64,000 nucleotides of DNA from positions 29,010 through 93,009 of the forward strand of contig NZ_BAUX01000018.1 in the NCBI RefSeq assembly GCF_002897035.1, given 5' to 3'. Under the pieces are notes generated by a model, which was given only the letters and a program-made list of their open reading frames with translations, was not told the DNA's origin and searched no databases. The DNA is from Methylopila sp. Yamaguchi (GTDB lineage Bacteria; Pseudomonadota; Alphaproteobacteria; Rhizobiales; Methylopilaceae). This document shows positions 37,269 to 46,880 of the stretch, in pieces. Within the stretch, counting starts at the first letter, position 1. Every line of letters begins with the position of its first letter. The position numbers and the translations under genes are program-made.

Positions 37269-40200
37269 TCACTCTCCGAGCCAGGCAGGACGACGAAGGT
37301 CGAGCGTGTGCGGGAAGGACGGATTCGGGGTCTCGCGCGTCGGCTCGAACGATCCGCCGGTGTGGCCGATGTCCTCGAACCGCGCGAGCCGGCGGGCCTC
37401 CGCTTCGTAGGAGTTGACCGGGAAGGTGTCGTAGTTCCGGCCGCCGGGGTGGGCGACGTGGTAGACGCAGCCGCCGAGCGAGCGCTTCGACCACTTGTCG
37501 TAGATGTCGAAGGTGAGCGGCGCATGCACCGGGATGGTTGGGTGCAGGCCGGAAGCCGGCTGCCAGGCCTTGAAGCGCACGCCCGCGACCTGCTCGCCGG
37601 AGACCCGCGTCGGCGTCAGCGGCACGGGGCGGCCGTTGCAGGTGACGACATGGCGGGCTGGGTCAGCGTTGGTCAGCTTCGCCTGCAGGCGCTCGACGGA
37701 GGAGTCCACGAAGCGGACGGTGCCGCCGATCGCGCCGGTCTCCCCCATGACGTGCCAGGGCTCCAGCGCCTGGCGCAGCTCGAGCGAGACGCCTTCGCGC
37801 TCGATGCGCCCGCAGAACGGGAAGCGGAACTCCGCCTGAGCCTCGAACCACTCGGCGCGGAGCGGGTAGCCCGCGCGCTTGAGCTCGTCGAGCACGTCGA
37901 GGAAGTCCTCCCAGACGAACGCCGGCAGCATGAACCGGTCGGCGAGGCGGGAGCCCCAACGCACGAACCCGCCCTGCGCAGGCTCCTTCCAGAACTTCGT
38001 GATCATCGCCCGAATCAGCAGCTGCTGGGCGAGGCTCATGCGCGCGTCCGGCGGCATCTCGAAGCCGCGGAACTCGACGAGGCCGAGCCGGCCGGTCGGG
38101 CCGTCCGGCGAGTACAGCTTGTCGATGCAGATCTCGGAGCGGTGGGTGTTGCCGGTGACGTCGATCAGCAGGTTGCGGAACAGCCGGTCGACCAGCCACG
38201 GCGGCGGGGCGAAGCCTTCGCCCGGCGCCGGCACGTTGGCCATCGCGATTTCGAGCTCGTAGAGCTGGTCGTGCCGCGCCTCGTCGATGCGCGGCGCCTG
38301 GCTCGTCGGGCCGATGAACAGGCCGGAGAAGAGGTAGCTGAGGGACGGGTGGCGCTGCCAGTGCAGCACCAGCGACTTCAGCAGGTCCGGCCGCCGCAGG
38401 AACGGGCTGTCGAGCGGCGTCGCGCCGCCCACCACCACGTGGTTGCCGCCGCCGGTGCCGACGTGCTTGCCGTCGATCATGAACTTGTCGGCGCCGAGGC
38501 GCGACCGGCGCGCGTCCTCGTAGACGCCGGTGGTGATCGCGACCGCCTCCCGCCACGAGGCGGCGGGGTGGACGTTGACCTCGATCACGCCGGGATCGGG
38601 CGCGACCCGCACCACGTTGACCCGCGGGTCGAACGGCGGCGCGTACCCTTCGATCTGGACGGGCAGGCCGCTCTCCTCCGCGGTGTCCTCGATCGCGGCG
38701 AGCAGGTCGAGATAGGCCTCGATCGACTCCATCGGCGGGATGAAGACGCAGAGCTTGCCGTCGCGCGGCTCCACCGAGAGCGCGGTGCGGACGTAGCCGA
38801 CGATCTCGTTCTGCATCGTCGGCGGCGCCTGCCAGACCGGCTGGTCCGGCGTCGAGATGCGGCGCTGCTCGTGGCCGAGCGCGATCGTCTCCGGGTCCGG
38901 CAGCGGCTCCATCTCCCGCACCGGATCGGCGGGGAAGAAGTAGGGGAAGTCGCTCTTGCTGAGATGGGGCAGGGCGCCGAGCGGCAGGCGGTAGCCGAGC
39001 GCGCTGTCGCCCGGCGACAGGAACAGCTTGCCGCGCCGCGTGGCCCAGCGCTCGGAGACCCAGCGCACCCCTTGCGCCTGCCACGCCTGGATCGGCAGCA
39101 CGAATCCGGTGGGGGTGTTGAGCCCGCGGTCGAACACGCGGGCGAGGCGCGCGCGCTCTTCGGCGTCCTCGAGCTTCGGGTTGGAGGGGTCGACGTTCGC
39201 CGGCAGCTGCGCCTCGCGCACCAGCCAGTAGGACGGGTCCTCGTAGGCGGCCTGGGCGTTGTCCGGCGCGACCCCGAGCCGTTCCGCCACGCCGCGCGCC
39301 ATGGCCTCCGCGCCGGCGACGTCGGCCTCGTCGGAGGTCTTCTCGCGGGCGATGAGGTCCGGGTTCTTCCAGATCGGCTTGCCGTCCTTCCGCCAGTAGA
39401 GCGAGAAGGTCCAGCGCGGCAGGGTCTCGCCGGGGTACCACTTGCCCTGGCCGTAATGCAGGAAGCCGCCGGGCGCGAAGCGGTCGCGCAGCCGGCGGAT
39501 CAGGTCGTCGGCCAGCGCCCGCTTCTGCGGTCCGGTGGCGTCGGCGTTCCATTCGGGCGACTGGAAGTCGTCGATCGAGACGAAGGTCGGCTCGCCGCCC
39601 ATGGTGAGGCGGACGTCGTTGGCGACGAGCTCGGCGTCGACCTTCTCGCCGAGCGCGTCGAGCGCGGCCCAGCTGTCGTCGGAGAAGGGGAAGGACACCC
39701 GCGGCCGTTCGGCGATGCGGTCGACCGTCATCGCGAAGTCGAAGTCGACCTCGGCGTAGCTGGCGAGCCCCGAGATCGGGGCCGCGGTGCGGTAGTGCGG
39801 CGTGGCGGCCAGCGGCACGTGGCTTTCGCCGGTCAGCAGGCCCGAGGTGGCGTCGAGGCCGATCCAGCCGGCGCCCGGCAGGTAGACCTCGGTCCAGGCG
39901 TGCAGGTCGGTGAAGTCGTGGTCGGTGCCGGCGGGGCCGTCGAGCGAGACCAGGTCGGGCTTCAGCTGGATGAGGTAGCCCGACACGAAGCGGGCGGCGA
40001 AGCCCAGATGCCGCAGCGTCTGCACCAGCAGCCAGGTGGTGTCGCGGCAGGAGCCGGAACGCTTCGTCAGCGTCTCCTCCGGCGTCTGCACGCCGGGCTC
40101 CATGCGGATGAGATAGGCGGTCTGCTGCTGAAGGAGCCGGTTGAGGCCGACCAGGAAGTCGACCGTGCGGGTCTCGCTGCGGTCGAGCGTCGCGAGGAAG

Positions 40201-40586
40201 TTCTGGAGCAGGGGGCCGGCGGGCTCGGTCTCGAGGTAGGGCGCGAGATCGACGGCGAGCGACTCCTCGTAGGCGAAGGGCCACTCCGCGGCGTAGTCCT
40301 CCACGAAGAAGTCGAACGGGTTGTAGACCGTCATGTCGGCCAGCAGGTCGACCTCGATCTTGAACTCGGTCGTCGGCTCAGGAAACACGAAGCGCGCGAG
40401 GTAGTTGCCGAAGGGGTCCTGCTGCCAGTTGATGAAGTGGTTCGCCGGACTGACCTTCAACGAGAACGACGGAACCTTCGTCCGGGAGTGCGGGGCCGGG
40501 CGGAGCCGGATCACCTGGGGCCCGAGCTGGACGGGACGGTCGTACTTGTAGTGCGTGACATGACGCAGGGCGGCTAGGATCGACAT
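37269..40586 (-). CDS. Large transglutaminase-like protein with DUF2126 domain
   Basis: This protein of about 1,105 residues has an N-terminal transglutaminase core with triad residues in '[20 protein letters not shown]', '[19 protein letters not shown]' and the following 'ATSG'. The long C-terminal region (from about residue 300) has the DUF2126 character, with '[14 protein letters not shown]', '[19 protein letters not shown]' and '[23 protein letters not shown]'. The start is taken at ATG 40586 ([19 protein letters not shown]), the normal N-terminus of the family; an in-frame ATG 63 bases earlier adds an Arg-rich leader. It lies 94 bases upstream of the ATP-grasp gene on the same strand. 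Confidence 0.88.
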   Translation of the reverse strand: MSILAALRHVTHYKYDRPVQLGPQVIRLRPAPHSRTKVPSFSLKVSPANHFINWQQDPFGNYLARFVFPEPTTEFKIEVDLLADMTVYNPFDFFVEDYAAEWPFAYEESLAVDLAPYLETEPAGPLLQNFLATLDRSETRTVDFLVGLNRLLQQQTAYLIRMEPGVQTPEETLTKRSGSCRDTTWLLVQTLRHLGFAARFVSGYLIQLKPDLVSLDGPAGTDHDFTDLHAWTEVYLPGAGWIGLDATSGLLTGESHVPLAATPHYRTAAPISGLASYAEVDFDFAMTVDRIAERPRVSFPFSDDSWAALDALGEKVDAELVANDVRLTMGGEPTFVSIDDFQSPEWNADATGPQKRALADDLIRRLRDRFAPGGFLHYGQGKWYPGETLPRWTFSLYWRKDGKPIWKNPDLIAREKTSDEADVAGAEAMARGVAERLGVAPDNAQAAYEDPSYWLVREAQLPANVDPSNPKLEDAEERARLARVFDRGLNTPTGFVLPIQAWQAQGVRWVSERWATRRGKLFLSPGDSALGYRLPLGALPHLSKSDFPYFFPADPVREMEPLPDPETIALGHEQRRISTPDQPVWQAPPTMQNEIVGYVRTALSVEPRDGKLCVFIPPMESIEAYLDLLAAIEDTAEESGLPVQIEGYAPPFDPRVNVVRVAPDPGVIEVNVHPAASWREAVAITTGVYEDARRSRLGADKFMIDGKHVGTGGGNHVVVGGATPLDSPFLRRPDLLKSLVLHWQRHPSLSYLFSGLFIGPTSQAPRIDEARHDQLYELEIAMANVPAPGEGFAPPPWLVDRLFRNLLIDVTGNTHRSEICIDKLYSPDGPTGRLGLVEFRGFEMPPDARMSLAQQLLIRAMITKFWKEPAQGGFVRWGSRLADRFMLPAFVWEDFLDVLDELKRAGYPLRAEWFEAQAEFRFPFCGRIEREGVSLELRQALEPWHVMGETGAIGGTVRFVDSSVERLQAKLTNADPARHVVTCNGRPVPLTPTRVSGEQVAGVRFKAWQPASGLHPTIPVHAPLTFDIYDKWSKRSLGGCVYHVAHPGGRNYDTFPVNSYEAEARRLARFEDIGHTGGSFEPTRETPNPSFPHTLDLRRPAWLGE

Positions 40587-40789
40587 CTGGCGGGGGTCGG
40601 CGCTCCGGTTGATTGGGCGTGAGCTTAACCGCCTGCGGCGCCGCAGCAAGGGCCGTCATCCATGCGCGATAGAGCGCGGCGCCCAGATACCGCGACAGTA
40701 ATTTCTCCCGTGACGGAACTGTTTCGCCGCGGCGCGCATTGCTGCGACGAACAAAGGCGGCGCGGGAGCGCCTAAAGGAACGTCCGACT

Positions 40790-41932
40790 ATGAAGCTCTT
40801 CTCGTGCCCCTCCTGCAGCCACGTGGTGTTCTTCGAGAACGTCGTGTGCGAGCGCTGCAATCACGCGCTCGGCTATGAGCCCGCGTCGAACGCGATGCTG
40901 GCGCTCGAGCCGTCCGACGGCGGCTGGACCGCGGTGGGGGCGAAAGCCGACGACCGCCCGTGGCGCTACTGCGCGAACTACGAGCACGGGGTCTGCAACT
41001 GGATGGTTCCGGGCGACCAGGCCGAGGCCTTCTGCCTCGCCTGCCGCCACAACCTCGTCGTCCCGAACCTCGCAGACGCGGCCAACGTGGCGCTGTGGCA
41101 GAAGATGGAGATCGCGAAGCGTCGGCTGTTCTACAGCCTGCTCCGCCTCAAGCTGCCGCTCCAGACCCGCGCCGAGCATCCCGAGGGACTCGGCTTCGAG
41201 TTCCTGAGCAACGACGAGGCGTCCGGGCAGCATGTGATGACCGGCCATGACGACGGACTCATCACCATCGCCCTCGCCGAGGCTGACGACGCCGAGCGCG
41301 AAAGCCGTCGGACGGCCATGGGCGAGCCCTACCGCACGCTGCTGGGCCACTTCCGGCACGAGATTGGCCACTGGTACTGGGACCGGCTGGTTCGCGACGG
41401 CGGCGCGCTCGAAGCATGCCGCGCGGTGTTCGGCGACGACACCCAGGACTACAACCAGGCGCTTCAGGCCCACTACGCCAACGGGCCGAAGCCGGGTTGG
41501 CAGAACGAGTTCGTCTCGCACTACGCCGCCGCCCACCCCTGGGAGGACTTCGCCGAGACCTGGGCGCACTACCTCCACATCACCGACACGCTCGACACAG
41601 GCCGGTCCTGGGGCTTCCGGGTCGATCCGCGCGTCGACCGCGAGGACCTGCTGACGGCGAAGATCGATTTCGACGTGTTCTCGCCGAATACGACGATCGA
41701 GGAGATCGTGGAGTCGTGGCTCGCGCTCTCGGGCGCCCTGAACGCGCTGAACCGCTCGATGGGCGCGCTGGATCCCTATCCCTTCGTGCTGTCGGAGGCG
41801 GTGGTGAGCAAGCTGTCGTTCATCCACGAGCTGGTGCACGGCCGCGTCGCCCACGGCGCGACCGCCGACGACCTCCCGGAGACGCCGGACATCGAGCCGG
41901 CGCCGACCCCGGACGACCGTCAGGTCGCGTAA
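40790..41932 (+). CDS. Zinc-ribbon protein with putative zinc-dependent peptidase domain
   Basis: The 380-residue protein starts with a zinc ribbon (CPSCSHVVFFENVVCERCNHAL, from residue 5) and a second Cys set (CANYEHGVCNWM; CLACRHN). Its C-terminal two thirds match the putative zinc-binding metallopeptidase family (PF15887), with motif 'LLGHFRHEIGHWYWDRLV' containing HExxH, and 'FAETWAHYLHITDTLDT' with a likely third ligand. AAAGGAACG precedes the start. It is transcribed divergently from the DUF2126 gene across a 203-base gap, so the two may be co-regulated. Confidence 0.87.
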   Translation: MKLFSCPSCSHVVFFENVVCERCNHALGYEPASNAMLALEPSDGGWTAVGAKADDRPWRYCANYEHGVCNWMVPGDQAEAFCLACRHNLVVPNLADAANVALWQKMEIAKRRLFYSLLRLKLPLQTRAEHPEGLGFEFLSNDEASGQHVMTGHDDGLITIALAEADDAERESRRTAMGEPYRTLLGHFRHEIGHWYWDRLVRDGGALEACRAVFGDDTQDYNQALQAHYANGPKPGWQNEFVSHYAAAHPWEDFAETWAHYLHITDTLDTGRSWGFRVDPRVDREDLLTAKIDFDVFSPNTTIEEIVESWLALSGALNALNRSMGALDPYPFVLSEAVVSKLSFIHELVHGRVAHGATADDLPETPDIEPAPTPDDRQVA

Positions 41933-41953
41933 GGCTGGGCCAAGCCCGAAGGG

Positions 41954-41980
41954 CGCGCCCGAATTTCCGATTCGGGCGCG
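41954..41980. terminator. Hairpin between convergent genes
   Basis: A perfect 11-bp inverted repeat (CGCGCCCGAAT / ATTCGGGCGCG) with a 5-base loop lies between the stops of the metallopeptidase and FAH-family genes. It may stop transcription from both sides. T tracts are absent. Confidence 0.5.
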
Positions 41981-41987
41981 GAGGCCG

Positions 41988-42677
41988 TCAGCCGACGGTC
42001 ACGACGATCTCGCCGACGCCCTCGACCCGGCCTTCCAGAACGTCGCCCCTCACCACCGCGCCGACGCCGGAGGGCGTGCCGGAGAAGATCAGGTCGCCGG
42101 CCGCGAGCTCGAAGTAGCGCGAGAGGTAGGCGATCATCTCCGGCGTCTTCCAGATCATCTGGTCGAGGTCGCCGGTCTGGCGGCGCTCGCCGTTGACGTC
42201 GAGGGTCACCGCGCCCCGGGCGGGGTGGCCGATTTCGGACGCGGGCGCGATGGGGCCGCAGGGCGCGGCGTGGTCGAAGGCCTTGCCGATCTCCCACGGT
42301 CTCGCGAGCTTCTTCGCCTCCGCCTGCAGGTCGCGGCGGGTGAAATCGATCCCGACGCCGTAGCCGAACACGAGGTCGAGGGCTTCGGCCTCCGGAACGT
42401 CGCGGCCGCCTTTGCCGAGCGCGACCACCATCTCGATCTCGTAATGCAGATCGGAGGTGCCGGGCGGATAGGGGAACGTCCGGCCGCTGGGCAGAAGTGC
42501 GTCGGGCGTTTTGAGGAAGAAGAACGGCGGCTCCCGGTTGGGATCGTGGCCCATCTCGACGGCGTGGGCGGCGTAGTTGCGCCCGATGCAGTAGACCCGC
42601 CGCGCCGGGAACAGGGCGGACGAGCCCTTGACCGCGACGGCGGCCTGGGGCGGGGGCGCGAACACATACGACGTCAT
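41988..42677 (-). CDS. Fumarylacetoacetate hydrolase family protein
   Basis: The 229-residue protein has the FAH core: '[19 protein letters not shown]', the metal-binding acidic motif '[14 protein letters not shown]', '[13 protein letters not shown]' and '[14 protein letters not shown]'. Members are hydrolases, decarboxylases or isomerases of 2-oxo acid derivatives, and the single-domain form resembles fumarylpyruvate hydrolase or acylpyruvase. The ATG at 42677 gives the family N-terminus; the upstream extension is Arg-rich and unlikely. Confidence 0.88.
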   Translation of the reverse strand: MTSYVFAPPPQAAVAVKGSSALFPARRVYCIGRNYAAHAVEMGHDPNREPPFFFLKTPDALLPSGRTFPYPPGTSDLHYEIEMVVALGKGGRDVPEAEALDLVFGYGVGIDFTRRDLQAEAKKLARPWEIGKAFDHAAPCGPIAPASEIGHPARGAVTLDVNGERRQTGDLDQMIWKTPEMIAYLSRYFELAAGDLIFSGTPSGVGAVVRGDVLEGRVEGVGEIVVTVG

Positions 42678-42829
42678 GAGCGAATCCTGCGATCCATGCC
42701 GCGTCCGCGGCGAGCCGCGCCACAATGCGCCTCCGGCGGCGCGCCGCAAGAGCGCGCGGCGACTGGACCGCGCGCCCTCGCGCGCAATATTGTCCGCGCG
42801 TCTCCAACTTCCGTCAGGTCAGCGTTCCC

Positions 42830-43579
42830 ATGGAGCTTTCAGGGTCTTACCGGCTTCCCGCCCCGCGCGACGCGGTGTGGGCGGCGCTCAACGACCCCGA
42901 AGCGCTCCGGGCGAGCGTGCCGGGATGCGAAAGCCTGGAGCGCATTTCGGACCAGGAGATGAAGGCGGCCGCCTCCGCCAAGGTCGGGCCGGTGAAGGCG
43001 CTGTTCGCGGGGACCTTCACCTTGCTCGACGCCGAGCCGCCGCGCCGGTTCACCCTTGCAGGCCAAGCCTCGGGCGGCTCCGCTGGCTTCGCCAAGGGCC
43101 AGGCCGAGGTGACGCTGACCGCCGAGGGCGCTGAGACCGTCGTCGCCTACGACGGCCACGCCGAGGTCGGAGGCAAGGTCGGCCAGCTCGGCTCGCGGGT
43201 GGTGGTCGGCGTCGCGCGGCAGATGGCGGAGAGCTTCTTCGCCAACCTCGCGCGCGAGATCGAGAGCCGCGGCGCCGAGACGCCGATGGCCGACGCGCCG
43301 CCGCTCGTCCACGAGGAGCCGGCGGCGGGTCCCGCCCCGACGGTCGCGGCGCCTCCGCTCGACGTCGCCGCTCCGCCCCCGCCGCCGTTCGCGCCGCCCG
43401 CGGCTGAGCCGCAGCCGTCGGCGCAGGCCGAGCCGGAGCCCGCGCCAGCCTCGGTCGGAGACACTGCGCCGGCGCCCGCCAGCGGCCATGTGGGCCGCAT
43501 CCTGCTGGTCGCGGCCGTCGTCATCGCGATCGGCTTCGCGGTCTACCACTTCGTGCTGGCGTCGCCGCCGCCGGTCTGA
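42830..43579 (+). CDS. CoxG-like SRPBCC-fold protein with C-terminal membrane anchor
   Basis: The 249-residue protein begins with a CO dehydrogenase subunit G-like domain (residues 1-150: 'MELSGSYRLPAPRDAVWAAL', 'VPGCESLERI', 'VGPVKALFAGTFTL'). A long Pro/Ala/Glu-rich linker and a C-terminal membrane helix (ILLVAAVVIAIGFAVYHFVLA) follow. CoxG helps recruit or mature CO dehydrogenase and related molybdenum hydroxylases. No coxMSL-type genes are nearby, so the partner is unknown. Confidence 0.87.
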   Translation: MELSGSYRLPAPRDAVWAALNDPEALRASVPGCESLERISDQEMKAAASAKVGPVKALFAGTFTLLDAEPPRRFTLAGQASGGSAGFAKGQAEVTLTAEGAETVVAYDGHAEVGGKVGQLGSRVVVGVARQMAESFFANLAREIESRGAETPMADAPPLVHEEPAAGPAPTVAAPPLDVAAPPPPPFAPPAAEPQPSAQAEPEPAPASVGDTAPAPASGHVGRILLVAAVVIAIGFAVYHFVLASPPPV

Positions 43580-43582
43580 GCG

Positions 43583-44059
43583 TCACGGGCCCCGATGCGC
43601 CGCCTCGAGCGCGGCGACGTCGAGCTTCACCATGCCCATCATCGCCCGCATCACGCGGGCGGCTTTGGTCGTGTCGGGGTCGGCGAGCAGCTCCGGCATC
43701 CGCTTCGGAACGATCTGCCAGGGCACGCCCCAACGGTCGTTCAGCCAGCCGCAGCGCTGGGCCTCGCCGCCCTCGAGCAGGGCGTCCCACAGCCGGTCGA
43801 TCTCCGCCTGGTCCTCGCAGGCGACGTGGAGCGAGAGGGCGTTCGAATGGGCGGCCGGCGAGCCGCCGTTCAGGCCGAGATAGCTGCACCCCGCGAGCGT
43901 GAACGCCACCACCAGCGTGGACTCTGCGGGGCCCGACGGCGTGTCGACGACGTTCTTCTGAACGTAGTCGATCCGTGAATCCGGCAGCAGCGAGACGTAG
44001 AAGGCGGCCGCCTTCTCCGCATCCCGTTCGAACCACAGGCAGGGCGAGATCTTGGACAT
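43583..44059 (-). CDS. VOC family protein (PhnB-like)
   Basis: The 158-residue protein has the PhnB/'3-demethylubiquinone methyltransferase-like' vicinal-oxygen-chelate fold: 'MSKISPCLWFERDAEKAAAF', 'VVAFTLAGCSYLGLNGG', 'DRLWDALLEGGEAQRCGWL' and 'DRWGVPWQIVP'. No specific reaction can be assigned. It ends three bases before the CoxG-like stop (convergent) and is followed on its 5' side by another VOC gene, so the two probably form one transcript. Confidence 0.88.
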   Translation of the reverse strand: MSKISPCLWFERDAEKAAAFYVSLLPDSRIDYVQKNVVDTPSGPAESTLVVAFTLAGCSYLGLNGGSPAAHSNALSLHVACEDQAEIDRLWDALLEGGEAQRCGWLNDRWGVPWQIVPKRMPELLADPDTTKAARVMRAMMGMVKLDVAALEAAHRGP

Positions 44060-44074
44060 GGCGCGGCGCTCCGG

Positions 44075-44497
44075 TCAGGCGGCCGGCGGGCCGCCGGCGG
44101 CGGCGGCCGGGTCCATCCACATCACCTCCCAGACGTGGCCGTCCGGGTCCTCGTAGCAGCGGCCGTACATGAAGCCGTAGTCCTGCGTCGGCGTCGGGTC
44201 CGGGGCTCCGCCCGCCGCGACCGCCCTCTCGACCGCGGCGTCGACGGCCTCGCGGCTCTCCTCCGACACGCAGATCAGCACCTCGGTGGCCGTCTTGGCG
44301 TCGACGATCGGCTTCGAGGAGAACTGCCGGAACTTGTCGTGCGTCAGCAGCATGGCGTGGATGGTCTCGGACAGGACCATGCACGCCGCGGTCTCGTCGG
44401 AAAAGTTCGGGTTCTTGCGTGCGCCGACCGCCTCGTAGAAGGCGATCGAGCGCGGAAGGTCGGTCACGGGCAGGTTGACGAAGATCAGCTTGGACAT
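44075..44497 (-). CDS. VOC family glyoxalase-like protein
   Basis: A 140-residue vicinal-oxygen-chelate protein: 'IFVNLPVTDLPRSIAFYEAVG' at the N-terminus and 'YGFMYGRCYEDPDGHVWEVMWMDP' at the C-terminus, which carries the conserved Glu and His-type metal ligands. It resembles the glyoxalase/bleomycin-resistance group with no defined substrate. It lies 15 bases upstream of the PhnB-like gene on the same strand. Confidence 0.88.
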   Translation of the reverse strand: MSKLIFVNLPVTDLPRSIAFYEAVGARKNPNFSDETAACMVLSETIHAMLLTHDKFRQFSSKPIVDAKTATEVLICVSEESREAVDAAVERAVAAGGAPDPTPTQDYGFMYGRCYEDPDGHVWEVMWMDPAAAAGGPPAA

Positions 44498-44584
44498 CGC
44501 GGCCTCCGAGTGGGTTGTGCGACCTCAAGGACGGGCGGGATGCGAGCGGGCCGACAGTGGGGGAGAAAAAGACCCCGGCCCGCG

Positions 44585-45475
44585 TCAGGCGCCGGTCTTG
44601 CCGTCCAGGAAGCGGATCATCGCCGAAAAGTCGCGGCGTCCGTCGCCGGCGTTCGCCATCGCCTGGTAGAGCGCGCCCGCCGCAGCCCCCATCGGCGTGC
44701 TGGCGTTCGCGCCCTGCGCCGCCTCGAGCGCGAGCTTGAGGTCCTTCAGCATCAGCGCGGCCGCGAAGCCGCCCTGGTAGCCGCGGTCCGCCGGCGTCTC
44801 GGGACCGACGCCCGGCACCGGGCAGTAGCTCGTCATCGACCAGCTCTGGCCCGAGGCCTTCGAGGAGATGTCGTAAAACACCGCCGGATCGAGCCCGAGC
44901 TTTTCCGCCAGCAGGAAGGCCTCGCAGGTGGCGACCATGGTCGCGCCCAGCAGCATGTTGTTGCAGATCTTCGCCGCCTGCCCCGCGCCGGCGTCGCCCG
45001 CGCGGATCACGGCCCGGCCCATGCCTTCGAGGATCGGCGTCGCGCGTTCGAAGGCGGCGGGGGGGGCGCCGACCATGAAGGTGAGCGTGCCGGCGTTGGC
45101 GGCCGCGATGCCGCCGGAGACCGGAGCGTCGACCATGGCGAACCCGCGCGCCTCGGCCGCCGCCGCCACGGCCCGCGCGGTGGCGACGTCGATGGTGGAG
45201 CAGTCGATCAGCAGCGCGCCGGGCGACGCCGCGTCGAAGACCTCGCCCTCAAGCACCTCGGCGACGTGCCGCCCTGCGGGCAGCATGGTGACCACGGCCT
45301 CGGCTCTTGTCGCGGAGTCCGCGGCCGAGGACGCCACTACGCAGCCCGCAGCCTCCGCGCGGGCCAGCGCCTCCTCCGACAGATCGAAGGCGCGCACCTC
45401 GTGGCCGGCCTTCGCGAGATTGGCCGCCATGCCGCCGCCCATGGCGCCGAGCCCAATGAACCCTATGACGCTCAT
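44585..45475 (-). CDS. mmsB: 3-hydroxyisobutyrate dehydrogenase
   Basis: The 296-residue enzyme belongs to the beta-hydroxyacid dehydrogenase family and would oxidise 3-hydroxyisobutyrate to methylmalonate semialdehyde in valine breakdown. Visible are the NAD-binding 'GFIGLGAMGGGMAANLAKAG', the substrate loop 'DAPVSGGIAAANAGTLTFMVG' and the catalytic-Lys region 'GAGQAAKICNNMLLG'. The C-terminal 'KDLKLALEAA' is typical. No other valine genes lie adjacent, so related hydroxyacids remain possible. Confidence 0.88.
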   Translation of the reverse strand: MSVIGFIGLGAMGGGMAANLAKAGHEVRAFDLSEEALARAEAAGCVVASSAADSATRAEAVVTMLPAGRHVAEVLEGEVFDAASPGALLIDCSTIDVATARAVAAAAEARGFAMVDAPVSGGIAAANAGTLTFMVGAPPAAFERATPILEGMGRAVIRAGDAGAGQAAKICNNMLLGATMVATCEAFLLAEKLGLDPAVFYDISSKASGQSWSMTSYCPVPGVGPETPADRGYQGGFAAALMLKDLKLALEAAQGANASTPMGAAAGALYQAMANAGDGRRDFSAMIRFLDGKTGA

Positions 45476-45557
45476 TCCAGTCGTCCTCCCTGCGGCGCCT
45501 TGTGCCGGCGCCTGCGAGGGAAGCTAGCGCGGGGAAACGACGCTGTCCCGGTCCGCC

Positions 45558-46058
45558 TCAGGCGGCCGCTTCGACGCTGAACGTCAGCGGCTCGTGGCCG
45601 GTCGCGACCAGGAAGCGGACGAGATCCGCGGGCGCGATCGCCGTGGTGCGGTCGTTGGTCAGCGGATGCACGTTGATCGTTTCGGCGCGCATCAGCGCCT
45701 CCTCGAGGCAGACGCGCACGGCGCCGCCGGCGTCGTTCAGCGCCGCGAAGGGCGAGACCGCGCCGCTCTTGACGCCGAGATGCTCCTCGAGCGCTTCCGT
45801 GGACGCGAACGACAGCCCGCCGCGGGCGCCGATGACGCCGCGGAGCGCCTTGAGGTCGAGCGGCTGGTCGTGGCGCATGGTGACGAGGAAGTAGGTCTTC
45901 TTCCCGTCGCGAAGGAACAGGTTCTTGGTGTGGGCGTCCGGCAGATCGCCCGTCACCGCCATCATCTCGTCGACGGTCAGCACCGGCGCGTGCTCCCGCG
46001 TCGCGACGGCGAGGCCGAGCTCCGCGAGCTTGGCGAACAGGTCGTCGGGCGTGGCCAT
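45558..46058 (-). CDS. Prolyl-tRNA synthetase-associated editing domain protein (ProX/YbaK-like)
   Basis: The 166-residue protein has the YbaK/ProX editing fold ('HTKNLFLRDGKKTYFLVTMR', 'LGVKSGAVSPFAALND') that hydrolyses mischarged Ala-tRNA(Pro) or Cys-tRNA(Pro) in trans. The Lys in 'AHTKNLFL' corresponds to the family's catalytic lysine. It lies downstream of the ETF beta-like gene with 36 bases between, but its function is unrelated. Confidence 0.88.
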   Translation of the reverse strand: MATPDDLFAKLAELGLAVATREHAPVLTVDEMMAVTGDLPDAHTKNLFLRDGKKTYFLVTMRHDQPLDLKALRGVIGARGGLSFASTEALEEHLGVKSGAVSPFAALNDAGGAVRVCLEEALMRAETINVHPLTNDRTTAIAPADLVRFLVATGHEPLTFSVEAAA

Positions 46059-46094
46059 GGTGTCGGCTCCGGTGCGATGCGGGGAGGGGGAGAG

Positions 46095-46880
46095 TTAGCC
46101 GGCGCCCGGCGGCGGCGCCAGCACGCCGATCTGCCGGAGATAGGCGAGAATCGCGCGCGCCGCCTCCCGCGGCTCGGGCGACACCATCACGTTCGCCTGC
46201 GCCGCCTCGCCGCCGCCGGTGGCGGCCTTGAGGCGGTCCGCGGCGCTGCCGCCGGCGGGCGCGCCGCGCATCATCTTGGGACGCGGCCGGTACGACTTTT
46301 CCGCGACCGCGATCGCCGCCGCGGCAGGCTCGGCGGGAGCTGCGACGTCAAGCCGTTCGATCCGGCCGCGGCGGGCCTGCCCGAAGGCGAAGGCGCTGGG
46401 CTCCGGGGCGGCGGGGTGAACGGTGAGGACCACGGGAAGCCGCGCCACGACGCGGCGGGCGGCCCCTTTCGGGAGCGCCTGCTCGACCTCGATCACGCCC
46501 GGCTCCGAGCCGGGGCGAGCGGCGACGACGTCGGGGATCACGGTCGCGCCCAGCGCGCGGGCGAGGGCGTAGGGAACGAGGCCGGTGTCGTCGCCGCCCT
46601 GGCCGCGGCGACCGGCGAGCACGACGTCCGGCGCGGCCGCGCGCAGGACCGCGGCGAGCGCGGGAACCGGGTCCGCCCCCGCGGCGAGCGCCACGTGGTC
46701 GATCTGCGACAGCCCGCGCCCGAGCGCCTCGGCCACCACGTCCGCGTCGGGGCCGGCGTGGAGCCCGCGGGCGGACCCGAGCGCGGCGGCGAGCCGGATC
46801 GCCTGCGCCTCCAGCCGGGGCAGCGCGCCGCGGCCCGAGACCGGATGCCGCCCGGCGGAGAGGAGGACCGCGACCTTCAC
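46095..46880 (-). CDS. Electron transfer flavoprotein beta-like subunit of the dimethylglycine module
   Basis: The 261-residue protein aligns with ETF beta ('VKVAVLLSAGRHPVSGRG', 'VLAGRRGQGGDDTGLVPYALARALG', 'KMMRGAP'). It would form a heterodimer with the upstream ETF alpha-like protein and take electrons released by DgcA. The GTG start overlaps the alpha-like stop by GTGA. In Pseudomonas an analogous ETF-like pair lies beside dgcAB. It is the last gene of the betaine unit before an unrelated editing protein. Confidence 0.82.
   Translation of the reverse strand: MKVAVLLSAGRHPVSGRGALPRLEAQAIRLAAALGSARGLHAGPDADVVAEALGRGLSQIDHVALAAGADPVPALAAVLRAAAPDVVLAGRRGQGGDDTGLVPYALARALGATVIPDVVAARPGSEPGVIEVEQALPKGAARRVVARLPVVLTVHPAAPEPSAFAFGQARRGRIERLDVAAPAEPAAAAIAVAEKSYRPRPKMMRGAPAGGSAADRLKAATGGGEAAQANVMVSPEPREAARAILAYLRQIGVLAPPPGAG

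Noticed and set aside
34853..40577. Very long plus-strand frames (854 and 1,150 codons) opposite the ATP-grasp and DUF2126 genes
   Set aside because: They mirror recognisable minus-strand proteins and contain only low-complexity Arg/Val/Gly sequence with no family motif.
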